From: Fibrobacter sp.
Lineage (GTDB): Bacteria; Fibrobacterota; Fibrobacteria; Fibrobacterales; Fibrobacteraceae
NCBI GenBank assembly: GCA_024398875.1
Contig: JAKSIJ010000002.1
Location: 186,001-250,000, forward strand
DNA length: 64,000 nucleotides
Reading direction: 5' to 3'
Numbering within the stretch: the first letter of the stretch is position 1; every line of letters begins with the position of its first letter. Positions 7,976 through 15,834 of this stretch are shown here, piece after piece. The translations under genes were made by a program, and so were the position numbers. The notes below the pieces were generated by a model that saw nothing but the letters and a program-made list of their open reading frames with translations, was not told the DNA's origin and did not search any database.

Positions 7976-8854
7976 ATGAATTGCTTGAAAAGTATGGCCG
8001 CCCTTGTGTCGTTGGCCGCGGTTTGTGCAAGTGCTGCAGGTGGTGCGGCGTCCATTGTGGCAAAAGCTAGTGGAAAGGGTTATAGCGAGCCGACCCGCAC
8101 GGAATTTTTGAAGAGTTGCATGGAAGGTGTGGAAAAGCCCACTTGCGAATGCGTGCTGAAAAAGTTGGAAGGGAAGTATGACGAGGCGACCTTCAAGCGT
8201 TTGGAAGGGGAACTGAATCAGGGAAAGGAAGACCCGAGCTACGTGAATTTTATTGTGGAGTCTACGACCAGTTGCATGGGAGCTTCGTTCAGTACCGCGG
8301 CGGTTGTATCGGGCACTGTTGCGTCGGGTGCTGCTTCGGGTTCTGGGACTGCTGCGGGCAGTGGCGTCACGGGCAGTGGCATCGCGGGCTTCTCCATCTC
8401 TCCGGAAGAAATGGAGATTCTGAAGGCTATGCTGCAGAGTAAGATGTTCAAGAACAGTTTTGCGGATGAGTGTGCCGACGAGGTGGACGATTGGTTTGGA
8501 AAAAAGCAGGCGAAAAAGTCCTGCGAGTGCGCCTACGATAATCTGATGAAGAATGATTCCCTGGTGCATTTGCTGACGGGAGCCACAAACGCCAAGGGCG
8601 AGGCTGATGACTTTGAAAGATGGGGTTATGAGATTATTGCCCCCTGCCTGCCAAAACAGTTTACGCCGGAAATGGAAAAGGCTTTTATTCGGGAATGCAC
8701 CGATGAGGCGAAGGCCAACAAGGCCACCTGCCAGTGCGTGCTGCAAGAAATCAAGAAGGATTACACCGTGGAATCCATGATGAAGGCTGTCTTCACTTCG
8801 GAAGACAAGTTTGAGTTGGACATAGCGGTGAAAGCCGCCAAGTGCTTGCAGTAG
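7976..8854 (+). CDS. Secreted protein with three Cys-x-Cys repeats
   Basis: This unrecognised 292-residue protein has a signal peptide (about residues 1-22) and a GGAG site 8 bases before the ATG. The mature part holds three copies of one unit. Each has a cysteine after F(L/A/I)xxC, then about 12-15 residues, then (T/S)CxC and a helix-like stretch: CMEG..TCECVLKKL, CADE..SCECAYDNL and CTDE..TCQCVLQEI. A fourth cysteine closes each unit, as in TTSCMG, IAPCLP and AAKCLQ at the C-terminus. A Gly/Ser/Ala-rich linker separates the first unit from the second. The even cysteine count suggests disulfides in the periplasm. Function unknown. Confidence 0.7.
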   Translation: MNCLKSMAALVSLAAVCASAAGGAASIVAKASGKGYSEPTRTEFLKSCMEGVEKPTCECVLKKLEGKYDEATFKRLEGELNQGKEDPSYVNFIVESTTSCMGASFSTAAVVSGTVASGAASGSGTAAGSGVTGSGIAGFSISPEEMEILKAMLQSKMFKNSFADECADEVDDWFGKKQAKKSCECAYDNLMKNDSLVHLLTGATNAKGEADDFERWGYEIIAPCLPKQFTPEMEKAFIRECTDEAKANKATCQCVLQEIKKDYTVESMMKAVFTSEDKFELDIAVKAAKCLQ

Positions 8855-8883
8855 CATTTGATATCAAGCCCGGGAAACGGGTG

Positions 8884-9025
8884 GTATAAGTGGGGAAAAG
8901 AAATTTTCTAGCGAAGGGACGTAAGTCACTAAGCAAAACAATCCACAGACCACGAAGTGGTCGAGGACCCGTTTTGCGTGTGAGCTTACGCCCGGAGCTT
9001 AGATGAAAGCTTCGATTACTTATAC
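8884..9025. repeat. Structured repeat unit A downstream of the GH116 gene
   Basis: The unit is closed by an 8-bp inverted repeat, GTATAAGT (8884-8891) and ACTTATAC (9018-9025). Inside is a long helix: GTAAG, CAC and GCAAAAC (8921-8939) pair with GTTTTGC, GTG and CTTAC (8971-8989), separated by internal loops T/AG and TAA/GT. The tip is a perfect 6-bp hairpin with a GAA loop (8948-8962). The 17-base word ACGGGTGGTATAAGTGG at its left (8877-8893) recurs exactly 170 bp later at the left of unit B. No gene is visible in 8855-9233. Confidence 0.78.
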
Positions 9026-9036
9026 AACAGAGCGAA
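9016..9036 (-). pseudogene. Copy of the GH116 gene's last six codons plus stop
   Basis: On the minus strand this reads FALLYK-stop, the same peptide end as the functional gene (stop at 9234-9236), with two synonymous changes (GCT for GCC, CTG for TTG). Sequence further upstream no longer matches the gene. It forms the right arm of unit A, as the true gene end forms the right arm of unit B. Confidence 0.75.
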
Positions 9037-9053
9037 ACCTGAAAATACGGGTG

Positions 9054-9243
9054 GTATAAGTGGTTGTAAAGGGGAACGAGGTGAGTCGCTAAGCGGACAA
9101 TAAAGGAGCGAAGCGACGTCGTGCGCAAAGCGCTTTCCCCTTCGCCTCGGTTATGCCTGTAAATAAATTTACAGGCGCAACGCTCGGCTTGCAGGGCAAT
9201 GTCCGCGTGCGAGCTTACCTCGTGAACCGGAACTTACTTATAC
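9054..9243. repeat. Structured repeat unit B overlapping the GH116 3' end
   Basis: Built like unit A. Closing arms are GTATAAGT (9054-9061) and ACTTATAC (9236-9243); the right arm is the gene's own last codons and part of its stop. The inner helix pairs GTGAG, CGC and GCGGACA (9081-9099) with TGTCCGC, GCG and CTTAC (9200-9218), with the same internal loops as unit A but different paired bases. The tip is larger and includes a perfect 10-bp hairpin at 9155-9176 with an AA centre. The flanks of that hairpin match the element after the OmpA-family gene at 37221-37265. Confidence 0.78.
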
Positions 9244-12200
9244 AACAAGGCGAAAACCATGCCAGGGCGGAAGTACTTGCCCGCGGTATACTTTAGCGCA
9301 GTGCTGTGCATCAGCGTGAACAGAGCTTCCACATCCACCTTGTTTGCCTTGGCAATCGACCCGAAAGCCTTTGCAAAAGCAGGAACGGTGCGGGGGAGCT
9401 TGGGGCTGATGCGGCTATCCACCTGGAGAGCGCCCTTTGCGAGAAGTTCCTTGTGCATCTTGGCGGCTGCAGCAGGAGTGAGTCCGAAGGCCTTCGAAAG
9501 CGCTTCCGGATGGAGGCGGCAGGAACCGTTGAATCCCTCTGGTGCGGCGAACGGAATGCGGGCCTCGTCGTAGAGGTTCGTAATCATGGAATCGCCGAGA
9601 GCGGCGGCTTCCGCCACCATGCCGTGCATCATGCAGGCGGTCATAATGCTGTACTGGATGCCAATCCAAACGTCGTGCGCCTGGAAGTTGAATTCGTCCA
9701 GAGGTTGGCCATCTTTACGGACCAGGTTTGCGGCGCCAATGAGCGGGCTGTTTGCCTTATAGTTTGTCTTGAACACGACTTCAAGATTCTTCTTGGCCTT
9801 CTTGCCGTCGGTAATGGGCTTGAGGCCAAGGAGACGGAGGTAGGTGTCTGCCAGCATGGTGTCGGCGAAGACATCATCGCAGTCGTTACTGACTTTCGCT
9901 TCCCAAGACTTGGTGAAGGCTTCCTTGCACTGAGCGGTGAGCCAAGCCTTTTTGAGACTGCGGAGCTCATTCTTGGAAAGTTCCACGTCAGAGGGAATGT
10001 CGGCGGAATTGAGCCAGGCGTTAATGGCCTTCACTGCACCCTTGGGGCATTCGGGAAGTTCCAGAGTGCCCTTGACGGCCGCTGCCAATTTCGGCAACTT
10101 GTCTACATTCACATCCTTCATTTCCATAGGTGTCACGAAGAAGTGGAAGTAGCCGCCCTTTTCATCCCAGAGGGCGTCATCGAATTCCTTGTTGGCGGCG
10201 TCGGACATGGAGTTCCAGCGGTCGGCCTGCTTCTTGTCGCCGAGGAGTTCTGCAATCTTTGCGGCAGCACGGAGGCCTGCAATCCAGAGGGAACCGCAAT
10301 AGACGGAAATGCCGTAGCTGCAGAGGTTGTCGAAGGTATCGTCTGTGCCGTGGGTGAGGGGGAAGTTCTCGCCTTCGTTCACCATCTTTTCCAAGTATTC
10401 CATGGAGGCGTAAACCGCTTCTTTGCAATCCTTCAGCACTTGGAGATTCTTGGTGGTCACATAGTGGCGGAGCACCATGAGCACATACTTGGGAGCCAGA
10501 TCCTTCCATTCCTTCACGTTGTGCCAATCGTAGGCATCGGGTTCAGCATCAAAGGGACTGCCCAAATCGTGAATCACGGCGCCATAGACGGCACGGGGAC
10601 CTTCCAGTTTTGGGTCCGGGAGGTCGGCGAATGGGTGGTTCACGAATTCGTGGTGGCGGCGGCGGTTCTTATTGACGGCGAGAATGGCGTCGCCAAAGCG
10701 CTTCATGGTAATGCCATCCAGGCGGGGCATCAAGGCGAGAAGGCTGAAACTGCCGTAGAAGTAAACGTCCAGAGAGTTGAAGAAGGGATAGTCGGCGCAT
10801 TCGCGGACGAGGAAGCGGTCTTCCTTATCCCACACGGTGGCTTCGGCGAGGAAGCTGAGGGTGTTGATGGCTAGGCTCTTGAATTCCGCCTGTTTTGCTG
10901 CGGACTTGTAGAGCTTTGCTGCTTTTGCCTTCGGGACGAGGGCTTCAAACGCCTTCAGGCGAGCGTCGAACTTTTTGTCGGCGGCGAGAGCTTCCAGAAG
11001 CATGGCGGTAACACGACCGTAAGCTTCCGGATAGAAGGCAGTGTACTTCTTCTGGCTGGTGAGTTTTACCAGCTTGATTTCGGGGAAGTCCAGCACCATG
11101 TTGAACTGGAAGCTGACCTTCTGCTTTGGCTTGAGAACTACGGTTGCGGCAATGGCGCCGGCGATGGTTTCGCGACCGCTATAGACGTTCTTCACGAAGG
11201 TGCTGGAGAGGCGGCCGCTCTGGAGTGCGCCCTTCACGATGCTGGCGGAATCGGCCTGATAGAAAACGGGCTTGGTGGAAACGCAGAGGTTGTCCTTCGG
11301 GTTCCAGGCGACGCTTATGCCCATGCAGCCGTTGAAGTCACTTTCGGCGAGAGGCTTCTCGTTGAAGTATTCAATGCCGCGGATCTGACGTCCGTCGCTA
11401 ATCTTCTTATCAAACTGCACTGCCTTCGGGTTCTTGGCCATGGGCACCAGCACAAAGCTGGAATCCTGCACGCCTTGGCGGTCTTTGCGGGCGTTGTAGC
11501 CGCAGAGGTTGTCCTGCACTTGCACGATGGTGATTTCGCGGGTATCCTTCGTCGTGTTTTCGAGGGTGAAAACTGTAGCGTTCACCGGCAGGCTAGAGAG
11601 GCGTTCATCGCCGGGAGTCACATAGCTGGACTGGGTCTTGGTGATTTGCACGCCCTTGCTCTGGTACTTGGTTTCGCTTACCGGATAGAGGGCCGTGTAT
11701 TGCATTTTCGCAGCATCAAAGCCGTCTTCGCCCAAGAACTTGGTGTCGTTTGCCCAGGCGGCAGTGAGGGCTCCCTTGCTTGCAATCTTTTCGCCCACAA
11801 CGCCATCAAAGAAGTCGATGAGGAGGTTGCGGTTCAGTTCTTCGACCTTCACACCCTTCTTTGCCATGAGGGTTGCGGTGCGGTCGCTCCACTGGATGTG
11901 CCAGCGTTCAAAGGCGGCCTTGTTGGCGCTAAAGAAGGATTTGTCAGAAAGTGTTTTGTTGAGTTTGGCTTCCGCCTTCTTCTGGTCGGCGATTTCAGCG
12001 GCGCCAAAGAGAACTTCACCGTTTGCGGTGGTGAGGGCGTACTTGCCGAGATGGGTGCCGAAGCTCGCCTGATTGAAGATGACCAGCGGGGACTTTTCGC
12101 TAATGACGGATTCGCGGAAGAAGAAGTTGTTGAAGCGGAGGTCTTCCGGCTTTTCCGTGCGGACCTGAACGCCAGGCATCACGTTCATCACGGGCGTTGT

Positions 12201-12380
12201 GCCTGCGGGAGTTGACGTAAAAGTGGAGCCGATGCCGCCCACTGCAATACCAGTGGTGGAGGGCGTGGTTGAAAGCGGGGTATACCAGGGCTGGATGAAT
12301 TCAACAGCAAGGCCTGGGGTCATGAGTTTCTGGACTGAACCGGACATCTTTGCGCCGGCGAGATATTCTTTTGTGCTCAT
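9234..12380 (-). CDS. GH116-family (GBA2-like) beta-glycosidase, cytoplasmic
   Basis: This 1048-residue protein resembles glycoside hydrolase family 116 (bile-acid beta-glucosidase type, with beta-glucosidases and beta-xylosidases). Family-like stretches include GIAVGGIGSTF in the N-terminal domain, CADYPFFNSLDVYFYGSFSLL (about residue 528), YDWHNVKEWKDLAPKYVL, HGTDDTFDNL with GISVYCGSLWIAGL (about residue 680), and QAHDVWIGIQYS. The acid/base is probably an aspartate in DDTFD and the nucleophile the glutamate in RECADYP; that alignment is from memory. The ATG at 12380 is preferred over one at 12470, being preceded by ATGGATT and matching the family start. No signal peptide is seen, so it would act on imported oligosaccharides. 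A GH94 phosphorylase was considered and fits less well. Confidence 0.72.
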   Translation of the reverse strand: MSTKEYLAGAKMSGSVQKLMTPGLAVEFIQPWYTPLSTTPSTTGIAVGGIGSTFTSTPAGTTPVMNVMPGVQVRTEKPEDLRFNNFFFRESVISEKSPLVIFNQASFGTHLGKYALTTANGEVLFGAAEIADQKKAEAKLNKTLSDKSFFSANKAAFERWHIQWSDRTATLMAKKGVKVEELNRNLLIDFFDGVVGEKIASKGALTAAWANDTKFLGEDGFDAAKMQYTALYPVSETKYQSKGVQITKTQSSYVTPGDERLSSLPVNATVFTLENTTKDTREITIVQVQDNLCGYNARKDRQGVQDSSFVLVPMAKNPKAVQFDKKISDGRQIRGIEYFNEKPLAESDFNGCMGISVAWNPKDNLCVSTKPVFYQADSASIVKGALQSGRLSSTFVKNVYSGRETIAGAIAATVVLKPKQKVSFQFNMVLDFPEIKLVKLTSQKKYTAFYPEAYGRVTAMLLEALAADKKFDARLKAFEALVPKAKAAKLYKSAAKQAEFKSLAINTLSFLAEATVWDKEDRFLVRECADYPFFNSLDVYFYGSFSLLALMPRLDGITMKRFGDAILAVNKNRRRHHEFVNHPFADLPDPKLEGPRAVYGAVIHDLGSPFDAEPDAYDWHNVKEWKDLAPKYVLMVLRHYVTTKNLQVLKDCKEAVYASMEYLEKMVNEGENFPLTHGTDDTFDNLCSYGISVYCGSLWIAGLRAAAKIAELLGDKKQADRWNSMSDAANKEFDDALWDEKGGYFHFFVTPMEMKDVNVDKLPKLAAAVKGTLELPECPKGAVKAINAWLNSADIPSDVELSKNELRSLKKAWLTAQCKEAFTKSWEAKVSNDCDDVFADTMLADTYLRLLGLKPITDGKKAKKNLEVVFKTNYKANSPLIGAANLVRKDGQPLDEFNFQAHDVWIGIQYSIMTACMMHGMVAEAAALGDSMITNLYDEARIPFAAPEGFNGSCRLHPEALSKAFGLTPAAAAKMHKELLAKGALQVDSRISPKLPRTVPAFAKAFGSIAKANKVDVEALFTLMHSTALKYTAGKYFRPGMVFALLYK

Positions 12381-12543
12381 AATAAATCCATGAGATGGAG
12401 GGTTAAATTTACGGAGAAAATAGTAGCATTTTTGCAAAAATTGCAATGGCATTTCGCGCGAGTTTGTCATTCAAAGCGGTAAATCGAAGGATTGGGAAAA
12501 CATACTTTTCTACATTGTGGAGAGTGGAAGCAAAGGATTTTTC

Positions 12544-13308
12544 ATGAAATTTAAGACGCCTGGGTTTATGGAGGGGGTGAAAACCCCGATAGAAGGTGAA
12601 ATTGCGATTCGCAAATTTGCAGCGAACCCTGGTGCATTCGATTCTACAGGAACTTGCGATTTGTTTGCAAAAACCACTCTGCGTGAAAATGTGATTGTGG
12701 TTGGCATTGACGAGGTCGGCCGTGGCCCGTTGGCTGGTCCTGTGGTGGCCTGTGCCGCGGTACTTAAAGCTCCCGATATCATGCCGGAACTGAATGATTC
12801 CAAAAAGCTCACGCGCCCGAAGCGTGAGGCCATGTTTGATGCGGTGAAGGAGGCGTGTGCCTGCTATGCCATCGCCAGTGCCAGCGTGGAAGAAATTGAT
12901 GAGATGAATATTCTGGAGGCTGATTTTTTGGCCATGCGCCGGGCTTTGACGGCACTTGGAATGAAGGGGTTGGATGCTCCGTCTCCCGAGATGCCTGTGG
13001 AGGTGAAGGGCTCCTTTGCCAGTCAAAATATTTTAATCGCTGTTGACGGTAACCTGAAAATTCACGGCGTCCCTGATGAAATGCAGATTCCAATCATTAA
13101 GGGCGATGGTTTGGTGGCTAGCATTTCTGCGGCTTCCATTTTGGCAAAGGTTTTCCGTGACCGTTATATGGACAAACTTGGCAAAACCTATCCTGGCTAC
13201 GGATTTGAAAAAAATGCGGGTTACGGCACTAAGATTCATTTGGATGGAATCCGCAAACAGGGATTTTGCCCAGCCCACCGCAAAACATTCCACCCTAAAA
13301 GTCTGTAA
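12544..13308 (+). CDS. rnhB: Ribonuclease HII
   Basis: This enzyme cuts the RNA strand of RNA-DNA hybrids and single ribonucleotides in DNA. The catalytic DEVGRGPLAGPVV motif with the paired Asp-Glu is about 55 residues from the start. Family elements LNDSKKLT and the later DGLVASISAASILAKVFRD, with its catalytic aspartates, follow. The ATG at 12544 has AAAGGA 8 bases upstream, better than the GTG at 12517. The N-terminal extension of roughly 50 residues before the core is longer than in E. coli RnhB. Length is 254 residues. Confidence 0.93.
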   Translation: MKFKTPGFMEGVKTPIEGEIAIRKFAANPGAFDSTGTCDLFAKTTLRENVIVVGIDEVGRGPLAGPVVACAAVLKAPDIMPELNDSKKLTRPKREAMFDAVKEACACYAIASASVEEIDEMNILEADFLAMRRALTALGMKGLDAPSPEMPVEVKGSFASQNILIAVDGNLKIHGVPDEMQIPIIKGDGLVASISAASILAKVFRDRYMDKLGKTYPGYGFEKNAGYGTKIHLDGIRKQGFCPAHRKTFHPKSL

Positions 13309-13326
13309 AAACCTATTATTGATGAT

Positions 13327-15834
13327 ATGAAAAAAGAAAAATCTTTGACACTCGTAGAAAAGTTTAAGTCGTTGAATCTGGGAAAGGTTCAGGGATTGGC
13401 CTTGATTGCCACGTTAGTGGTTCTTGTGGTCTCTTTCCTGATATTCAATGGAAGTTCCGTCTCTTTTGCCCGTAGCTGGGATATCAAATACGGCTATTTT
13501 GCCATTCTTCTTACATTCATTCTCTTGATTGCGGGAATTGTGGTCAACATTCCGTTCATTAGCAAAAATATCAAGAGCTATCTGCCTTCTGGCAAATCTT
13601 TCTGCATTCTCGCCATATTGATGATTGTATTCTCGGTATTCATGTTCCAGAATATCAGCAATACTCACCGCGTTTTGAGCGACGAGACCAGCTGGGAATC
13701 CATGGGTCTCCAGATGTATTTCGACCATACGGGCGGCGTTTGCAACGAGGGCATTTGGACGGATGGCAATCTGGACTGCAAGACGGAGGTCAACAACTTT
13801 AAGGGAAAGGCTTTGGGATTTGTCTATTCCATTGTCTTCAACTTTATGGACCCCAATCGTGATACCACACTTTTGGTGAACTATCCCTTCTACATCTTGA
13901 GTTTACTTTTCTTCTTCCTTGCTCTTTCCAAGTGGTTCAAAAGTGAAAAAGTGGCTTTGGCGGCAGTGGCTTTCCTGGGGGGGATGCCTATCTACCTTTT
14001 GCAGGCCCGTTCCGCCTCCACGGAAGTGCTCTACATTGTGCTACTTACGGCTTTGATGGCCTGGTACGCCTTTGTTCCGGCGAGCAAGGTGACTTGGAAA
14101 CATTTCCTGCTTACCGTTCCACTGTTGGGCTTCTTTGCCCAGACCCGCCAAGAAACGGTATTTGCCTTTATTCCATTTGCGCTGTATTACTACAAGTATT
14201 TCCTGGAAAAATCTCACAGACTTCCGCTGTTTGTAGCGAGCGTTATTGCGGTGAGTTGGCCTTCTGTGAATACTATGGCGGCCTACCGCGGCTATGATTT
14301 TCAGGGTGGTGAGCATGCAGCTCATTCTCTAGAGAATTTCTGGTTTAACTTGAAGACCAATATCGAGGTGATGCTGAATTTGGAAAAGGATGCTGCCATG
14401 GGCGGTATTCTGGACAATCCCTTCTATACCACGTTCACTATCATTTTGTTTGCGGCAACGCTTTGGCTCTTGTTCCGCCTGATTTACTCCAAGCGTTATG
14501 TGAAGGGCTTTGTTCTGGGCATTTTCTTCTGCTTCCAGATTTTTGTGATTCTTCTGAACGTGTCGGGAACCTTTACCATCGATATCAACCAGCGCTACGT
14601 GCTGGTGGCGCTCCCGCTTTTTGCCCTCATTATGGCGCTTGGTCTTTACGATGCCCTGCAGTTCTCTACCAAGATGAAGCCGGATGCCGCCGCTGGAATT
14701 GTGGCTGTGGTGGCATGCATTCTGAGCGTGGGCCTCATGATGTTCCACGCTCCCAGCTATAAGGCGAACATGCTCTACTACAAGAATAAACTTCTTGGAG
14801 AAGAGGATATGCTGAATACGGAACTGAAGAGCTATCCTAAAAATTCCATCTTCATTTACGCACGTCCTTGGCAGATGCTGGCTTCTGGGCACAGCGCCTT
14901 TAGTGAACGCTCTTTCGAGGGTTGGAGTGTGGAAACCTTTGCCAGCTGGATGGAAAAGTCGGATGGTAACATCTATCTGGTCCGCGGCCAGGATGGATAT
15001 GGTTCCGTGAATAGAAATTCCCGCGTGGTGGGCTTCAAGACAACCGATCAGATTGACAAGATTCTGGATTCCTACAAGAATGAACGCGTATTTTTGGACA
15101 ACAAAACTTTCGGCTATCCGTTGGTGATTTACAAGATTATCGCCATGAAGGGTAAATCGGCATTTGCGCAGAATTTCGTGATTTCTGATTACGAAAATGA
15201 CGGATTCGTTTTGAAGAAGCGGTTTGACGGTTCCGTTCCCTGCGAATTTTCCATCAATGGTGAAAAACAGGCAGAGTTGCTTTTGAACCAGGAAACGGAC
15301 ACCCTAGCGTTGGATTCCACCGTGGTTCGGCAAGGACTCAATCGTGCACAGTTTAACTGTGTGATGCCTGATGGTGATTCTCTGCAAGTTCATAAGGATT
15401 TCTTCAAGAACACTCCCGCGGTGGCGCTACTTTCCGCTATGGATATGATTTCCTCGACACAGGATTGGGGAAGCCCGCAAAAGAATGAATCGGTCGAGCA
15501 TCATACCCTGACTTTGGATGGGGAGCCTTTCCGCTACGGAATCGGAAGTCATGCGAATTCAAAAATTGAATATCGCTTGCCTCGGAATTACAATACCTTC
15601 CATGTGACGATTGGGTTGGATGATGAAAGTCATTGCGGAGATGGAGCCAGCTTTATCGTGCAGACAGATGGCAATGAAATCTATCGCTCCAAAAAGATGT
15701 ATTCCTTGGAGAAGGAAGAACTCCATTTGGATGTGAACCATGCCAAAATTCTCACATTGATGCTGGATATGGGGAAGAATAAAGATTGCGACCACGGTGA
15801 TTGGGCTAATGCCTGGTTGGAGGTTAATCCGTGA
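13327..15834 (+). CDS. Multi-pass membrane glycosyltransferase-like protein with C-terminal NPCBM domain
   Basis: This 835-residue protein has about eleven hydrophobic segments in residues 15-480, in the style of GT-C (PMT/ArnT) enzymes that use lipid-linked sugars. An acidic DETSWESMG motif sits in the first large loop, where such enzymes hold a catalytic Asp/Glu. The C-terminal part is soluble and ends (about residues 715-835) in an NPCBM-like carbohydrate-binding fold: GIGSHANSKIEYRLP, then TIGLDDES, then LTLMLDMGKNKDCDHGDWANAWLEV. The next two genes overlap its end by a few bases, so the three form one operon. Acceptor and donor are unknown. Confidence 0.68.
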   Translation: MKKEKSLTLVEKFKSLNLGKVQGLALIATLVVLVVSFLIFNGSSVSFARSWDIKYGYFAILLTFILLIAGIVVNIPFISKNIKSYLPSGKSFCILAILMIVFSVFMFQNISNTHRVLSDETSWESMGLQMYFDHTGGVCNEGIWTDGNLDCKTEVNNFKGKALGFVYSIVFNFMDPNRDTTLLVNYPFYILSLLFFFLALSKWFKSEKVALAAVAFLGGMPIYLLQARSASTEVLYIVLLTALMAWYAFVPASKVTWKHFLLTVPLLGFFAQTRQETVFAFIPFALYYYKYFLEKSHRLPLFVASVIAVSWPSVNTMAAYRGYDFQGGEHAAHSLENFWFNLKTNIEVMLNLEKDAAMGGILDNPFYTTFTIILFAATLWLLFRLIYSKRYVKGFVLGIFFCFQIFVILLNVSGTFTIDINQRYVLVALPLFALIMALGLYDALQFSTKMKPDAAAGIVAVVACILSVGLMMFHAPSYKANMLYYKNKLLGEEDMLNTELKSYPKNSIFIYARPWQMLASGHSAFSERSFEGWSVETFASWMEKSDGNIYLVRGQDGYGSVNRNSRVVGFKTTDQIDKILDSYKNERVFLDNKTFGYPLVIYKIIAMKGKSAFAQNFVISDYENDGFVLKKRFDGSVPCEFSINGEKQAELLLNQETDTLALDSTVVRQGLNRAQFNCVMPDGDSLQVHKDFFKNTPAVALLSAMDMISSTQDWGSPQKNESVEHHTLTLDGEPFRYGIGSHANSKIEYRLPRNYNTFHVTIGLDDESHCGDGASFIVQTDGNEIYRSKKMYSLEKEELHLDVNHAKILTLMLDMGKNKDCDHGDWANAWLEVNP

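Noticed and set aside
9306-10874. 522-codon plus-strand frame opposite the GH116 gene
   Set aside because: Composition and lack of motifs mark it as antisense shadow; the minus-strand frame has clear family signatures.
9234-12380. Cellobiose or cellodextrin phosphorylase (GH94)
   Set aside because: Length and the Fibrobacter setting suggested it, but the motifs around YDWHNVK, DDTFDN with SVYCGSLW and the QAHDVWIG stretch fit GH116 better.
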